In this document: one piece after another, positions 10,614 through 20,686 of the stretch | Position numbering within the stretch: the stretch's first letter is position 1 | Layout of the letters: every line of letters starts with the position of its first letter | Origin: Cellulomonas sp. SG140 | Lineage (GTDB): Bacteria; Actinomycetota; Actinomycetes; Actinomycetales; Cellulomonadaceae | Direction of reading: 5' to 3' | Assembly (NCBI RefSeq): GCF_025770785.1 | Contig: NZ_JANZLA010000001.1 | Span: forward strand, 124,001 to 188,000 | Length of the DNA: 64,000 bases | Notes under the pieces: model-generated | Seen by the model: only the letters and a program-made list of their open reading frames with translations | Databases searched by the model: none | Told to the model about the DNA's origin: nothing | Translations under genes and position numbers: made by a program

Positions 10614-12278
10614 TCAGCCGGGGTACGCCGGGTCGTGCACCCCGGTGGCTCCCTGGACCGGGACCCAGGTGCGGCCGTCGTACCGGAGCAGCTCGCCCGC
10701 GTGGGTGGCGACGAGCATGCTGCGGTCCCCCAGCCCCGAGGCGATCGACGCGGCATCTGCCACGTCCGGCAAGGGCTCCGACTGACCGCCGACCGGCACG
10801 AGGCGGAGCGTGGACGGGCCGCCGCCGCCGCCGAGCACCCCCAGGGTCACCGCGTCCACCCAGACCACCTGGTGGGCATCGGCGACGGAAGCTCCTGCCC
10901 GGACGGGGGTGCTCAGCTGCTGCGGCGCTCCCGATGCGTCGCGGACGACGCCCGCGACGTCGATCGCGACCCCGTCGGCACCGTCCGACACCACCGCGAC
11001 CCGGGTGCCGTCGCGCGCGACGGCGAGCGCCTTGACGGATCGCCCGGCCAACCACGGCGCCGTCAGCGTCACCTGCGAGCCCGCCGGAGTCACGGCGAGC
11101 ACGCTGCCGCCCGTCGCGGTCCAGATCCAGCCCCGGCGGTCCACGGACGGTGCCGCGAGGCCCGCGCCCGAGAGCAGCACCCGGGCGGGCGCGGTCGAGG
11201 TCGGCGCGAGCACCAGCCGGTCCGTCCCGGAGAGCAGCACCTGCACCGACCCGTCGGCGCTGCGCGCCGGGCTGCGGGCGTCGAGGCCGGCGAGCGAACC
11301 GACGCCGGCCACGGGCTGGAGCGCCCCGTTCGCCAGGCTGACCAGGGCATCACCCTGGATCATCACCGGATCGCCGACCGCCGGCGTCGGCACGGAGGTG
11401 GCGCCGTCGAGCGGCACGCCCGCGGCGCCGGCCCGCACGACGACGGACCGCACCTGCGGCAGCTGCAGCGACTGCTGCAGCTGCGCCAGCAGCAGCCCGC
11501 GGTCGGCGGCCTGCACCGTCCGGGCCGGCTCGAGGTCGACCTCCGCCACGCCGTCGGCGTCCACGGTGACCGCCTCCGGCTTGAGCTGGACGCCGTCCGG
11601 CACGGCGGTCCGGACCGCGTCCCGCAGCCACGGTGAGGGGCCGGCGAGCAGGCCCTTGACCACCGAGGTCGGCAGGTTCCGCGACGGGTACCACCGGGTC
11701 TCGGGCACGAGCACCTGAGAGTCGGGCGACAGGAAGTACAGCTGGGCGGCACGGAACCGGGCCGTGAAGGCACCCTGGGACAGGATCAGCCCCTTGGGCG
11801 TCCCGCCGATCCGCCACTGCTGCCGGCTGTCCTGCACCATGTCGAACGTCACCGACTCACGGCCGTCGGCGGAGGCCTCGGTGTAGCGCCCGTCGGCGTC
11901 CACCTTGCCGGCCACCTGCACCTCGACCGTCACCTGGGTGTCCGACGTGCGCTGCACCTGCGTGGCGGAGGCGACGACGACGCTGCCGAGCGGGTCCCAG
12001 CTGGACCGGGCGTCCGGGGTCAGGAACTCCCGCGCGGCGACGAAGTCGACGAAGTCCCCGGACAGCCCCGCGGAGCCGGCGAGCAGGAAGCCCTCGACGA
12101 TGGAGACGGGGTCCGCGTTGGGCGCCGGACCCTCGGCCACCACGACGACGGGGTCCCCCTCCGGGACCCGCGCGTCACCCTTCTGCACCGCACCCTGCGT
12201 CGGGATGGCGCTGCACGCGGCGACCACCAGCACGGCCGTCGCCGCCAGGGCGGCGCGGAGCCGCTGCGGGGTGCTCAT
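10614..12278 (-). CDS. lpqB: Lipoprotein LpqB
   Basis: 554 residues. The signal peptide (ALAATAVLVVAACSA) ends in a lipobox with cysteine near residue 22, so the protein is lipid-anchored on the outer face of the membrane. A GerMN domain follows: LYFLSPDSQVLVPETRWYP, then PTSVVKGLLAGPSPWL. The C-terminal half is β-propeller-like, with repeats such as SVDRRGWIWTATGGSVLAV and VKALAVARDGTRVAVVSDG. LpqB is known as the partner of the MtrAB two-component system and modulates sensor MtrB. The ATG overlaps the mtrB stop (ATGA), giving translational coupling. Length and order match the conserved actinobacterial mtrA-mtrB-lpqB operon. Confidence 0.95.
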   Translation of the reverse strand: MSTPQRLRAALAATAVLVVAACSAIPTQGAVQKGDARVPEGDPVVVVAEGPAPNADPVSIVEGFLLAGSAGLSGDFVDFVAAREFLTPDARSSWDPLGSVVVASATQVQRTSDTQVTVEVQVAGKVDADGRYTEASADGRESVTFDMVQDSRQQWRIGGTPKGLILSQGAFTARFRAAQLYFLSPDSQVLVPETRWYPSRNLPTSVVKGLLAGPSPWLRDAVRTAVPDGVQLKPEAVTVDADGVAEVDLEPARTVQAADRGLLLAQLQQSLQLPQVRSVVVRAGAAGVPLDGATSVPTPAVGDPVMIQGDALVSLANGALQPVAGVGSLAGLDARSPARSADGSVQVLLSGTDRLVLAPTSTAPARVLLSGAGLAAPSVDRRGWIWTATGGSVLAVTPAGSQVTLTAPWLAGRSVKALAVARDGTRVAVVSDGADGVAIDVAGVVRDASGAPQQLSTPVRAGASVADAHQVVWVDAVTLGVLGGGGGPSTLRLVPVGGQSEPLPDVADAASIASGLGDRSMLVATHAGELLRYDGRTWVPVQGATGVHDPAYPG

Positions 12279-13963
12279 CGGACCTCCTGGACCGGCTGGT
12301 CGGCGTCGGACCAGTCCGGCAGGGCCGCCGGGTCCGAGCGCGGCCTCGTCGCGGCCACCGGCGCCGCCTGCTCCTGCGTCTCGTCCGGCACCAGCTCGAG
12401 GGGCGACGACTGGAGCCGGATGCCCGCCCGCCGCGGCAGGGTGAGCCGGAACGACGCCCCGCGCGCCGGGCGTCCCCACGCCTCGAGCCAGCCACCGTGC
12501 AGCCGCGCGTCCTCCAGGGAGATGGCCAGGCCCAGCCCCGTGCCACCGGTCGTGCGCGCCCTGGCGGGGTCCGCTCGCCAGAACCGGTCGAACACGTGCT
12601 GCGCCTCCCCCGCGGTCATCCCGACGCCGTGGTCGCGGACCGTGACGGCCACGGCGTGCTGGTCGGCGGCGACCGTCACCTCCACGGGCGTGCCGTCCGC
12701 GTGCTCGATCGCGTTGACCACCAGGTTGCGCAGGATGCGCTCCACCCTGCGCGGGTCGATGTCCGCCACGACGCGCTGCTCCGGCAGCACCACGGAGACC
12801 CATGAGCCCTTGCGTTCGGCGAGCGGCACCGAGGCGTCGACCGTGCGCACCACCACGTCGCGGACGTCGCGGCTCTCCGCGTCCAGCACCGCGGCGCCCG
12901 CGTCGAACCGGCTGATCTCCAGCAGGTCCGCCAGCAGGTCCTCGAAACGGTCGAGCTGGGTGGACAGCAGCTCCGCCGAGCGCTTCACCGACGGCTCGAA
13001 GTCGTGCCGGGCGGCATGGATCACCTCACCGGCCATCCGGACGGTCGTCAGCGGCGTGCGCAGCTCGTGGGAGACGTCGGACACGAACCGGCGCTGCAGC
13101 GTGGACAGCTCCTCCAGCCTGCGGATCTGGTCCTGCAGGCTCTCCGCCATCTCGTTGAACGACTGGGCGAGCGTCGCCATCTCGTCCTCGCCCTGGACGC
13201 TCATCCGCTCGGTCAGCTGCCCGTTCGCCAGCCGCTCGGCGACCTGCGCGGCCCGGCGCACCGGCAGCACGGTCTGGCGGGTGACCAGCCAGGTGGTGGA
13301 GCCGAGCAGCAGCACGAGCGCCCCGGCGCCCAGCGCGAGCGTGCGCAGCAGGAAGTCGAGCCGGTCCTGCTCCGCCTGCAACGGGTAGAGGAAGAACAGC
13401 TGGTAGGTGCCGACCACGGGCACCGTGACCTGCTGGCCGACGATGACGGCCGGTTCGAGCCGGCCACCCACCCGCAGGGCGACCGACTGCCAGTGCTGGC
13501 CCCCGGACGACGTGGCGGTCTTCAGGTCCGCGCTGATCAGGTCGACGTACGCCGCGTTGGTGGCTGTCGCACCCGCCTGGACCGACACCGCCTGACCGGG
13601 CGCGCGGAGCAGGAAGACCTCGCGGCCGCCGGAGCCCGCGTTGTGCTGCGCGCTCGTCACGTCGGAGAGAAGCTGCTGGACCTCGGCCCCCGTGGTCGCC
13701 GTCGCGGAGTCGAACGTGTTCTGGGCCTGCTGCGTGCTGCGGGCGCTCTCCTCCAGCACCTGCTGCAGACGGGCGCGGAACAGCCCGTCCGCGGTGCGCT
13801 GGCCGACGTACGCGAACACCAGGGCGAGCGCCACCAGGCCGATCGCGAGCGTGGACGTCAGCACGCGGACCTGCAGCGAGCCGCGCCACCAGCGCAGCGT
13901 CGACCGGATCCGCCGGCCCCACCGGGCGCGGACCAGCCGCCACACGCTCGTCATCCGGGGCAC
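12275..13963 (-). CDS. mtrB: Sensor histidine kinase MtrB
   Basis: 562 residues. A first membrane helix (about residues 33-53), an extracellular sensor of about 140 residues and a second helix (about 210-230) precede a HAMP segment. HisKA has FVSDVSHELRTPLTTVRMAG with the phosphorylated histidine. The ATPase domain shows the N box RILRNLVVNAIEHADG, G1 DHGVGM, F box FDRFWRADPAR and G2 GGTGLGLAI. MtrB phosphorylates MtrA and controls septal cell-wall growth and osmotic responses in actinobacteria. The start is GTG 13963, with GGGGG 6 bases upstream. A disordered tail of about 60 residues follows the kinase core. Confidence 0.96.
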   Translation of the reverse strand: MPRMTSVWRLVRARWGRRIRSTLRWWRGSLQVRVLTSTLAIGLVALALVFAYVGQRTADGLFRARLQQVLEESARSTQQAQNTFDSATATTGAEVQQLLSDVTSAQHNAGSGGREVFLLRAPGQAVSVQAGATATNAAYVDLISADLKTATSSGGQHWQSVALRVGGRLEPAVIVGQQVTVPVVGTYQLFFLYPLQAEQDRLDFLLRTLALGAGALVLLLGSTTWLVTRQTVLPVRRAAQVAERLANGQLTERMSVQGEDEMATLAQSFNEMAESLQDQIRRLEELSTLQRRFVSDVSHELRTPLTTVRMAGEVIHAARHDFEPSVKRSAELLSTQLDRFEDLLADLLEISRFDAGAAVLDAESRDVRDVVVRTVDASVPLAERKGSWVSVVLPEQRVVADIDPRRVERILRNLVVNAIEHADGTPVEVTVAADQHAVAVTVRDHGVGMTAGEAQHVFDRFWRADPARARTTGGTGLGLAISLEDARLHGGWLEAWGRPARGASFRLTLPRRAGIRLQSSPLELVPDETQEQAAPVAATRPRSDPAALPDWSDADQPVQEVR

Positions 13964-13982
13964 GGTGCACCCCCGGCCCGGG

Positions 13983-14675
13983 TCACGACGAGCCAGCCCC
14001 CGCCTTGTAGCCGACGCCCCGCACGGTCACCACGATGTCCGGGCGCTCCGGGTCGTGCTCGATCTTGGACCGCAGCCGCTGCACGTGGACGTTGACCAGC
14101 CGGGTGTCCGCCGCGTGGTGGTAGCCCCACACCTTCTCCAGCAGGACCTCGCGGGTGAACACCTGCCACGGCTTGCGTGCCAGGGCCACGAGGAGGTCGA
14201 ACTCGAGCGGGGTGAGCGAGATCGGCGTTCCGTCGCGTGCGACCCGGTGCCCGGGGACGTCGATCGTCAGGTCACCGATCGTCAGGTGCTCCGGGGCGGG
14301 CTCGTCGCTGCGGCGCAGCCGTGCGCGCACCCGGGCGACGAGCTCCTTGGGCTTGAACGGCTTGGAGATGTAGTCGTCGGCGCCGGCCTCGAGGCCGAGC
14401 ACCACGTCCACGGTGTCGCTCTTGGCGGTGAGCATGACGATCGGCACACCGGACTCGGCCCGGATCTGCCGGCACACCTCGTAGCCGTCCCGTCCGGGGA
14501 GCATCAGGTCGAGCAGAACCAGGTCCGGCTGCGTCGCGCGGAAGATGCCGAGCGCCTCGTCGCCGTCCTCGCAGAACGCCGGCTCGAAGCCCTCGGACCG
14601 CAGCACGATGCCGATCATCTCCGCCAGGGCGGTGTCGTCGTCGACCACCAGGACGCGTCCCTTCATGGCGGTCAT
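13983..14675 (-). CDS. mtrA: Response regulator MtrA
   Basis: 230 residues. The receiver domain starts RVLVVDDDTALAEMIGIVLRSEGF, has the phospho-acceptor aspartate in LVLLDLMLPGRDGYEVC, the switch threonine in IVMLTAKSDT and lysine in YISKPFKPKELVARVRARLRR. The C-terminal OmpR/PhoB winged helix (about 130-225) contains ISLTPLEFDLLVALARKPWQ and DTRLVNVHVQRLRSKIE. MtrA is an essential or near-essential regulator of cell-wall hydrolases and DNA replication genes in many actinobacteria. I chose ATG 14675 (AGGT about 7 bases upstream) over ATG 14666. It is the first gene of mtrA-mtrB-lpqB and is divergent from the membrane-protein operon. Confidence 0.97.
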   Translation of the reverse strand: MTAMKGRVLVVDDDTALAEMIGIVLRSEGFEPAFCEDGDEALGIFRATQPDLVLLDLMLPGRDGYEVCRQIRAESGVPIVMLTAKSDTVDVVLGLEAGADDYISKPFKPKELVARVRARLRRSDEPAPEHLTIGDLTIDVPGHRVARDGTPISLTPLEFDLLVALARKPWQVFTREVLLEKVWGYHHAADTRLVNVHVQRLRSKIEHDPERPDIVVTVRGVGYKAGAGSS

Positions 14676-14879
14676 TGTCGCACCTGACCTGCTCCGATCC
14701 TCCAGCGCCGACCGGGTGGTCCCCACCTGGCAGTCCACCCGTCCGGACGGCCCCCGACGGCAGGGCCCCGTGGCACGATGAGGCGTCGGCGGCCCGACCG
14801 TCGACGTGTCCACGTGCTGCGCCGGGACCGATCTCAGCCGAGCCCTCACCGACCAGCGCCACCAGGGGAGCCCCAGCAC

Positions 14880-16283
14880 ATGAGCGAACCGCAGGACCCG
14901 TCCCGGCCGAGCGGCTGGGCGGCGCCCGGCGCGTCCGCCGGGAAGCCGGCCGACGACCGGCCCGACAGCTGGGTCCCGGCGGATCCCCCTCCCGGCCACG
15001 CCCCGCAGCCGCCCGCGTACGGGCAGCAGCCACCCGCGTACGGGCAGCAGCCGCCCGCGTACGGGCAACAGCCCCCCGCGTACGGGCAGCAGCCACCGGC
15101 GTACGGGCAGCAGCCACCGGCGTACGGGCAGCAGCCACCCGCGTACGGGCAGCAGCCACCCGCGTACGGGCAGCAGCCACCCGCGTACGGGCAGCAGCCA
15201 CCCGCGTACGGGCAGCAGCCACCCGCGTACGGGCAGCAGCCACCGGCGTACGGGCAGCAGCCACCGGCGTACGGACAGGCGGGCTGGGGACCGACCCCGT
15301 ACGGTCCTCCGGGCGCCGGCGCCTGGCGTCCACCCGCGCTGCAGCCCGGCATCATCCCGCTGCGGCCGCTCAGCCTCGGAGAGCTGCTCGACGGCGGTGT
15401 CCGGGCGATCCGCGCCAACCCCGCGGTGATGTTCGGCCTCGCCGCCGTCGTGGTCACGGTCGGCGTGGTGCTCTCGGCGATCGTCACCGCGTACGTCGGC
15501 GGACTCCTGACCGGTCCGCTCGACTCCTTCTCCCGTCAGCTCTCGGGCCTCCCCGACGCGAGCACCACCGACCTCGGTGCGATCTCGAGCCAGCTCGGCA
15601 CCGCGTTCGCGACGTTCGCCGCTCTTCCCGTCACCGCGCTGGCCACGACGATCCTCGACGGCCTCCTCGTGGTGTCCGTCAGCCGCTCGGTGCTCGGGCG
15701 GCGTGCGACCGTCGGCGAGGTCGCGCGGTCGTGGCGGGTGTGGTGGGTGATCGGGTTCACCCTGCTGATGTCCCTGGCGGTGCTCGTCGTCGGCGGCGTG
15801 CTGGCAGCGGTGATGGTGTGGGCCGGTCGGAGCCAGCAGTGGGGGTGGCTCGCGTTCGCGGCCCTCGTCGGCGGTCTGGCGTTCGCGGTCGCCGCCGTGT
15901 GGGTGAACACCCGCACGCTGCTCGTGACGCCGGCGCTGATGCTCGAGGGCAAGCCGTTCTGGCGGACCATCGCGCGGGCGTGGCGGCTGACCCGGGGCAG
16001 CTTCTGGCGGCTGTTCGGGATCGCCCTGCTGGTCGCCGTGCTCGTGTCCGTCCTGACCCAGATCATCTCCGTGCCGTTCACCCTGGTGGCCGAGGGGGTG
16101 ACCGGCGGGGTGACGTCGTTCTGGGCGGTCGTGATCATCTCGGTCGGCAAGGTGATCACGCTGACCGCGGCGACGACCTACCAGGCGGCCGTCATCGCGC
16201 TGCTGTACATCGACGTGCGGATGCGGCGCGAGGCGCTCGACGTCGAGCTGGCGCGCGCGGCCTCGACCGACTCCCCGGCGTGA
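14880..16283 (+). CDS. Membrane protein with 13 PPAYGQQ repeats and GPDPase-type membrane domain
   Basis: 467 residues. Residues 1-40 are Pro/Ser-rich; about 43-133 are 13 tandem heptads reading QPPAYGQ. From about 165 (PLRPLSLGELLDGGVRAIRANP) a multi-pass region of roughly six helices matches the glycerophosphoryl diester phosphodiesterase membrane domain family, which lacks the phosphodiesterase itself. The cytoplasmic proline/tyrosine/glutamine tail resembles low-complexity heads of actinobacterial membrane proteins and could phase-separate or bind partners. The start is ATG 14880 with GGGGAG 8-9 bases upstream. The stop overlaps the next GTG (GTGA). First gene of the DUF4129-DUF4350-MoxR-DUF58 operon. 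Confidence 0.85.
   Translation: MSEPQDPSRPSGWAAPGASAGKPADDRPDSWVPADPPPGHAPQPPAYGQQPPAYGQQPPAYGQQPPAYGQQPPAYGQQPPAYGQQPPAYGQQPPAYGQQPPAYGQQPPAYGQQPPAYGQQPPAYGQQPPAYGQAGWGPTPYGPPGAGAWRPPALQPGIIPLRPLSLGELLDGGVRAIRANPAVMFGLAAVVVTVGVVLSAIVTAYVGGLLTGPLDSFSRQLSGLPDASTTDLGAISSQLGTAFATFAALPVTALATTILDGLLVVSVSRSVLGRRATVGEVARSWRVWWVIGFTLLMSLAVLVVGGVLAAVMVWAGRSQQWGWLAFAALVGGLAFAVAAVWVNTRTLLVTPALMLEGKPFWRTIARAWRLTRGSFWRLFGIALLVAVLVSVLTQIISVPFTLVAEGVTGGVTSFWAVVIISVGKVITLTAATTYQAAVIALLYIDVRMRREALDVELARAASTDSPA
15006..15278 (+). repeat. 13 tandem 21-bp repeats (PPAYGQQ heptads)
   Basis: The 273 bases divide exactly into 13 units of 21 bp, each of the type CAGCCACCCGCGTACGGGCAG. Units differ only at a few wobble positions (CCA/CCG, CCC/CCG, one GGGCAA). 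All keep the reading frame, so copy-number change would lengthen or shorten the protein without frameshift. Confidence 0.95.
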
Positions 16284-16960
16284 CCGGTGCACGGGCGGTG
16301 GCCGTCGTCGCCGCCCTCGTCGGTGCCTCGGAGCCGCCGGTCCGCCCGGACGGGCCCACGGCCCAGCGCTGGGCGCGGGAGGAGCTGCTCGATCCCGTCT
16401 ACCACCAGCAGCAGAGCCTGCTCAGCCGGTTCCTGAGCTGGTTGGCGCACCTGTTCAGCGGGATGCACGGCGCGGCCCTGCCGCCGCGGGGCGCCCTGCT
16501 CGCGGCCGCGGTAGGCCTGGCGTTGCTCGTCGTCGTCGGCCTGTGGGTGACCGGCCCGGTGCGGCGGTCGCGACGGACCCGGCCGGAGGCCGTCCTGGCC
16601 GCCGCGGACGGGCGCACGGCGGCCGAGCTCCGGGCGGCGGCGGACGCCGCGGCCGCTGCGGGGGACTTCTCGACGGCCGTCGCCGAGCGCTTCCGCTCCC
16701 TCGCCCGCGGTCTCGAGGAGCGCGCGGTGCTCGACGAGCGACCCGGCCGCACGGCCGACGAGGTCGCGCGCGACGCCGGGGACGTGCTGAGCGCCGTGGC
16801 GACGGACCTGGTCCGGGCGGGGCGCCTGTTCGACGACGTGGTGTACGGCGGTCGGACCGCGCGGCGTGCCGACGACGACGAGCTTCGGGCGACCGACGAC
16901 GCGGTGCGTGCCGCCCGCCGGACGGTGTCCGTCGGCCACGTACCCGAGGACGCCTCGTGA
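16280..16960 (+). CDS. DUF4129 domain-containing membrane protein
   Basis: 226 residues. An N-terminal periplasmic-type segment with WAREELLDPVYHQQQSLL is followed by a transmembrane helix (about residues 75-95, LLAAAVGLALLVVVGLWV). The C-terminal DUF4129 domain is a helical cytoplasmic region with GDFSTAVAERFRSLARGLEERAVLDERPGRTADEVA. DUF4129 proteins are common partners of MoxR ATPases and DUF58 proteins; their biochemical role is unknown. The start GTG overlaps the previous stop and the stop overlaps the next GTG, so this is the second of four tightly coupled genes. Confidence 0.85.
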   Translation: MTGARAVAVVAALVGASEPPVRPDGPTAQRWAREELLDPVYHQQQSLLSRFLSWLAHLFSGMHGAALPPRGALLAAAVGLALLVVVGLWVTGPVRRSRRTRPEAVLAAADGRTAAELRAAADAAAAAGDFSTAVAERFRSLARGLEERAVLDERPGRTADEVARDAGDVLSAVATDLVRAGRLFDDVVYGGRTARRADDDELRATDDAVRAARRTVSVGHVPEDAS

Positions 16961-18155
16961 CCGCGCCCGTCACCACCACCCTGACCCCCAGCACCGGCGA
17001 CGGGACGACGGGGCGGAGCCGCGCAGCCCGACGCTGGCGCAAGGCCCGGGCACCCCTCGTGCTGCTCGCCCTGCTGCTGGTCGGCGGCCTGCTCGCGGTG
17101 CTGCCCGCCCCGCGGACCTCCACCGCACCCCTGGCGCCGGACAACCCCGGCGACACCGGCGCTCGCGCGCTCGCGCAGATCCTCACGCGCCACGGCGTGC
17201 GCGTGCACTACGTCCGCACCATCGCAGCCGCCGAGAAGGCCGCGTCGGCTGGCAGCACGCTCCTCGTGCTCGGTGATCTCTACCTGACGCCGGACATGGT
17301 CGGCCGGATCGGCCGCAGCCCGGCGGACCTCGTGCTCGTCGAGACGCCGGACGTGCTCGACAGGCTGGCACCGGGCGTCGTCCCGAGCTTCGGGGGCTCG
17401 ACCGCCGACGTGCGCGGCGCCGCCTGCGACGACCCGGACGCCGTCGCGGCGGGGACGATCACGGCCGCCGGTGCGGTGCGCGCCCACGGTCCGGGCGTCA
17501 CGGTGTGCTTCCTCGAGTCGGGTGCCGGCGCGAGCGAGGGCGGTGCGCTCGCGGTCGTCGCCGGCGCACGACGCGTCAGCGTCCTGACCGACGCCGGCCC
17601 ACTGACGAACCGGTCCCTCGCCGACCAGGGGAACGCCGCGCTCGCCCTGCGGCTCCTTGGGGTGCACCCCGACCTCGTCTGGTACCTCCCGTCCTCCGAC
17701 GACCTCGGCATCGAGCGGAGCTCGCAGAGCGGCACCAGCCTCACCGACCTGATGCCACCGTGGCTGGTGCGGCTGGGACTGCTCGCCGTTGCGACGGTCG
17801 CGGTGGCGGCGGTGTGGCGTGGCCGTCGGCTCGGACCGGTGGTCAGCGAGCGGCTGCCCGTCGTCGTGCGTGCCGGCGAGACGACCCGTGGGCGCGGGCG
17901 CCTGTACCGACGCGCCGGCGCGCACGCGCACGCCGCCGCCGCGCTGCGGGCAGGTGCGGCGTCCCGCTCGGCGGCGCGCCTCGGTCTGCCGCGGTCCGCC
18001 GACCGGGCGGCCACGGTGGCCGCCATCTCCCGTGCCACCGGCCGGCCGGCCGCGGACGTGGAGCACCTGCTGTACGGCTCGTCACCCACCGACGACCGAG
18101 CACTGGCCATGCTGGCCCGTGAGCTGGACCACCTGGAGAGCGAGGTTCACCGATC

Positions 18156-18159
<4 letters not shown>
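16957..18159 (+). CDS. DUF4350 domain-containing membrane protein
   Basis: 400 residues. After a disordered cytoplasmic start, a transmembrane helix (about residues 32-55, APLVLLALLLVGGLLAVL) leads to an extracellular DUF4350 domain (about 60-235) that starts APDNPGDTGARALAQILTRHGV and contains LLVLGDLYLTPD. A second helix lies near 270-290 (WLVRLGLLAVATVAVAAVW), followed by a basic cytoplasmic tail of about 110 residues. DUF4350 has a GATase-like fold without a known activity and accompanies MoxR/DUF58. It is translationally coupled on both sides (GTGA overlaps). Confidence 0.85.
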
Positions 18160-19301
<1,142 letters not shown>

Positions 19302-19310
19302 GGCGCCCCG

Positions 19311-20648
19311 GTGGCGATCACGTGGCGTGCGGTGGCGCTGACCGCGCTCGGCGCCGTCCCGGTGCTGCTGCTGCCGGTCCCGGGCACGGTTCTCGCGTGG
19401 GTGGCGCTGGTCGCGGCGCTGTGCGCGGTGGACGTCGCCCTCGCGGCGTCCCCACGCCGGCTGGCGGTGTCCCGGTCGGTGCCGGCGTCCGTCCGCAGGA
19501 CCGAGCCGACGAGCTCGACGCTGACGATCACCAACCTCGACCGGCGCCGGCTGCGGGGCCTGGTCCGGGACGCGTGGCCGCCGTCGGCGCTGCCGACCTC
19601 GGCGTCGCTCGACGTGGGTGCGCCGGCTGCGCTGGGCAGACGGTCGCCGCGTCACACGCTCGACGTCGCCGTCGGTGAGGCCGCCCGCGTGGTCACCGCG
19701 CTGCGGCCGACCCGGCGGGGCGACATCCCGGCGGGGGCGGTGACGGTGCGCACGGTCGGTCCGCTCGGACTGGCTGGACGCCAGGCGTCGCTCGCCGTTC
19801 CCGGGCGGCTGCGGGTGCTTCCGGAGTTCGCCTCGCGGCGGCACCTGCCGAGCCGGCTCGCCCGGCTGCGCGAGCTGGACGGGCGCGCCGCCGTGCAGGT
19901 GCGCGGGGCCGGGACGGAGTTCGACTCGCTGCGCGAGTACGTCGTCGGTGACGACGTGCGGTCCATCGACTGGCGCGCGACCGCCCGTCGCGCCGACGTG
20001 GTGGTGCGCACCTGGCGGCCCGAGCGGGACCGGCGGGTGCTGGTGGTCGTCGACACCTCCCGCACCAGCGCCGTCCGGGTCCTGGACGCCCCGCGGCTGG
20101 AGGCGTCGATCGAGGCGGCGCTGCTGCTCACGGCGCTCGCCACGCGGGCCGGTGATCGCGTCGAGCTGCTCGCCTGGGACCGCCGGGTCCGAGCGAGCAC
20201 CGCCGGGCGGACGGGCAGCCGGGTGCTGCCGGCCGTCGCGGAGTCGCTGGCCGGTGTCGAGCCCGCGCTGGTCGAGGCCGACTGGGCCGGCCTGGTGGGT
20301 CAGGTGCGCAGCCGGCTGAGCCGACGGTCGCTGGTGGTGCTGCTCACCACCGTGGACCCCGCCGCCGTCGAGCGGGGGGTCCTCGGCGTGGCCGCCGGGC
20401 TCACCGACCGGCACGTGGTGGTGCTCGCCTCGGTCGCGGACCCCGAGGTGGACGACCTGCGGCACGGTCGCCGCAGCGCGGCCGAGGTGTTCGACGCCGC
20501 GGCGGCCGAGCGCACCGTGCTGGAGCGCGAGGCCGTGTCGCAGCGCCTGCGACGTCTCGGCGTGGAGGTGCTGGACGCGCTGCCGGACGAGCTCGCCCCG
20601 CGCCTCGCGGACACGTACCTCGCGCTCAAGGCGGCCGGCCGGCTCTGA
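19311..20648 (+). CDS. DUF58 domain-containing protein
   Basis: 445 residues. Two N-terminal hydrophobic segments (about residues 3-40) anchor it in the membrane. A β-rich stretch follows, then the DUF58 signature EFDSLREYVVGDDVRSIDWRATARR (about 200-225) and a VWA-like fold beginning VLVVVDTSRTS (a partial MIDAS). The family always works with MoxR-type ATPases; the substrate is unknown, but the context suggests envelope assembly or stress response. GTG 19311 follows the MoxR stop by 9 bases. Last gene of the five-gene operon. Confidence 0.9.
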   Translation: MAITWRAVALTALGAVPVLLLPVPGTVLAWVALVAALCAVDVALAASPRRLAVSRSVPASVRRTEPTSSTLTITNLDRRRLRGLVRDAWPPSALPTSASLDVGAPAALGRRSPRHTLDVAVGEAARVVTALRPTRRGDIPAGAVTVRTVGPLGLAGRQASLAVPGRLRVLPEFASRRHLPSRLARLRELDGRAAVQVRGAGTEFDSLREYVVGDDVRSIDWRATARRADVVVRTWRPERDRRVLVVVDTSRTSAVRVLDAPRLEASIEAALLLTALATRAGDRVELLAWDRRVRASTAGRTGSRVLPAVAESLAGVEPALVEADWAGLVGQVRSRLSRRSLVVLLTTVDPAAVERGVLGVAAGLTDRHVVVLASVADPEVDDLRHGRRSAAEVFDAAAAERTVLEREAVSQRLRRLGVEVLDALPDELAPRLADTYLALKAAGRL

Positions 20649-20674
20649 GCACTCCCGGTGTCGGTGGCCGGCGT

Positions 20675-20680
20675 TACGGT
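20675..20680 (+). promoter_or_regulatory. -10 element of a leaderless promoter (TACGGT)
   Basis: TACGGT ends exactly 6 bases before the GTG start of the AlkZ-like gene, and no ribosome binding site is present. The same spacing occurs before several other genes in the window (see findings). Confidence 0.5.
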
Positions 20681-20686
20681 CGCCGC

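Noticed and set aside
15006..15278. CRISPR-like array
   Set aside because: The 21-bp units are contiguous without spacers and keep one reading frame, so they are coding tandem repeats.
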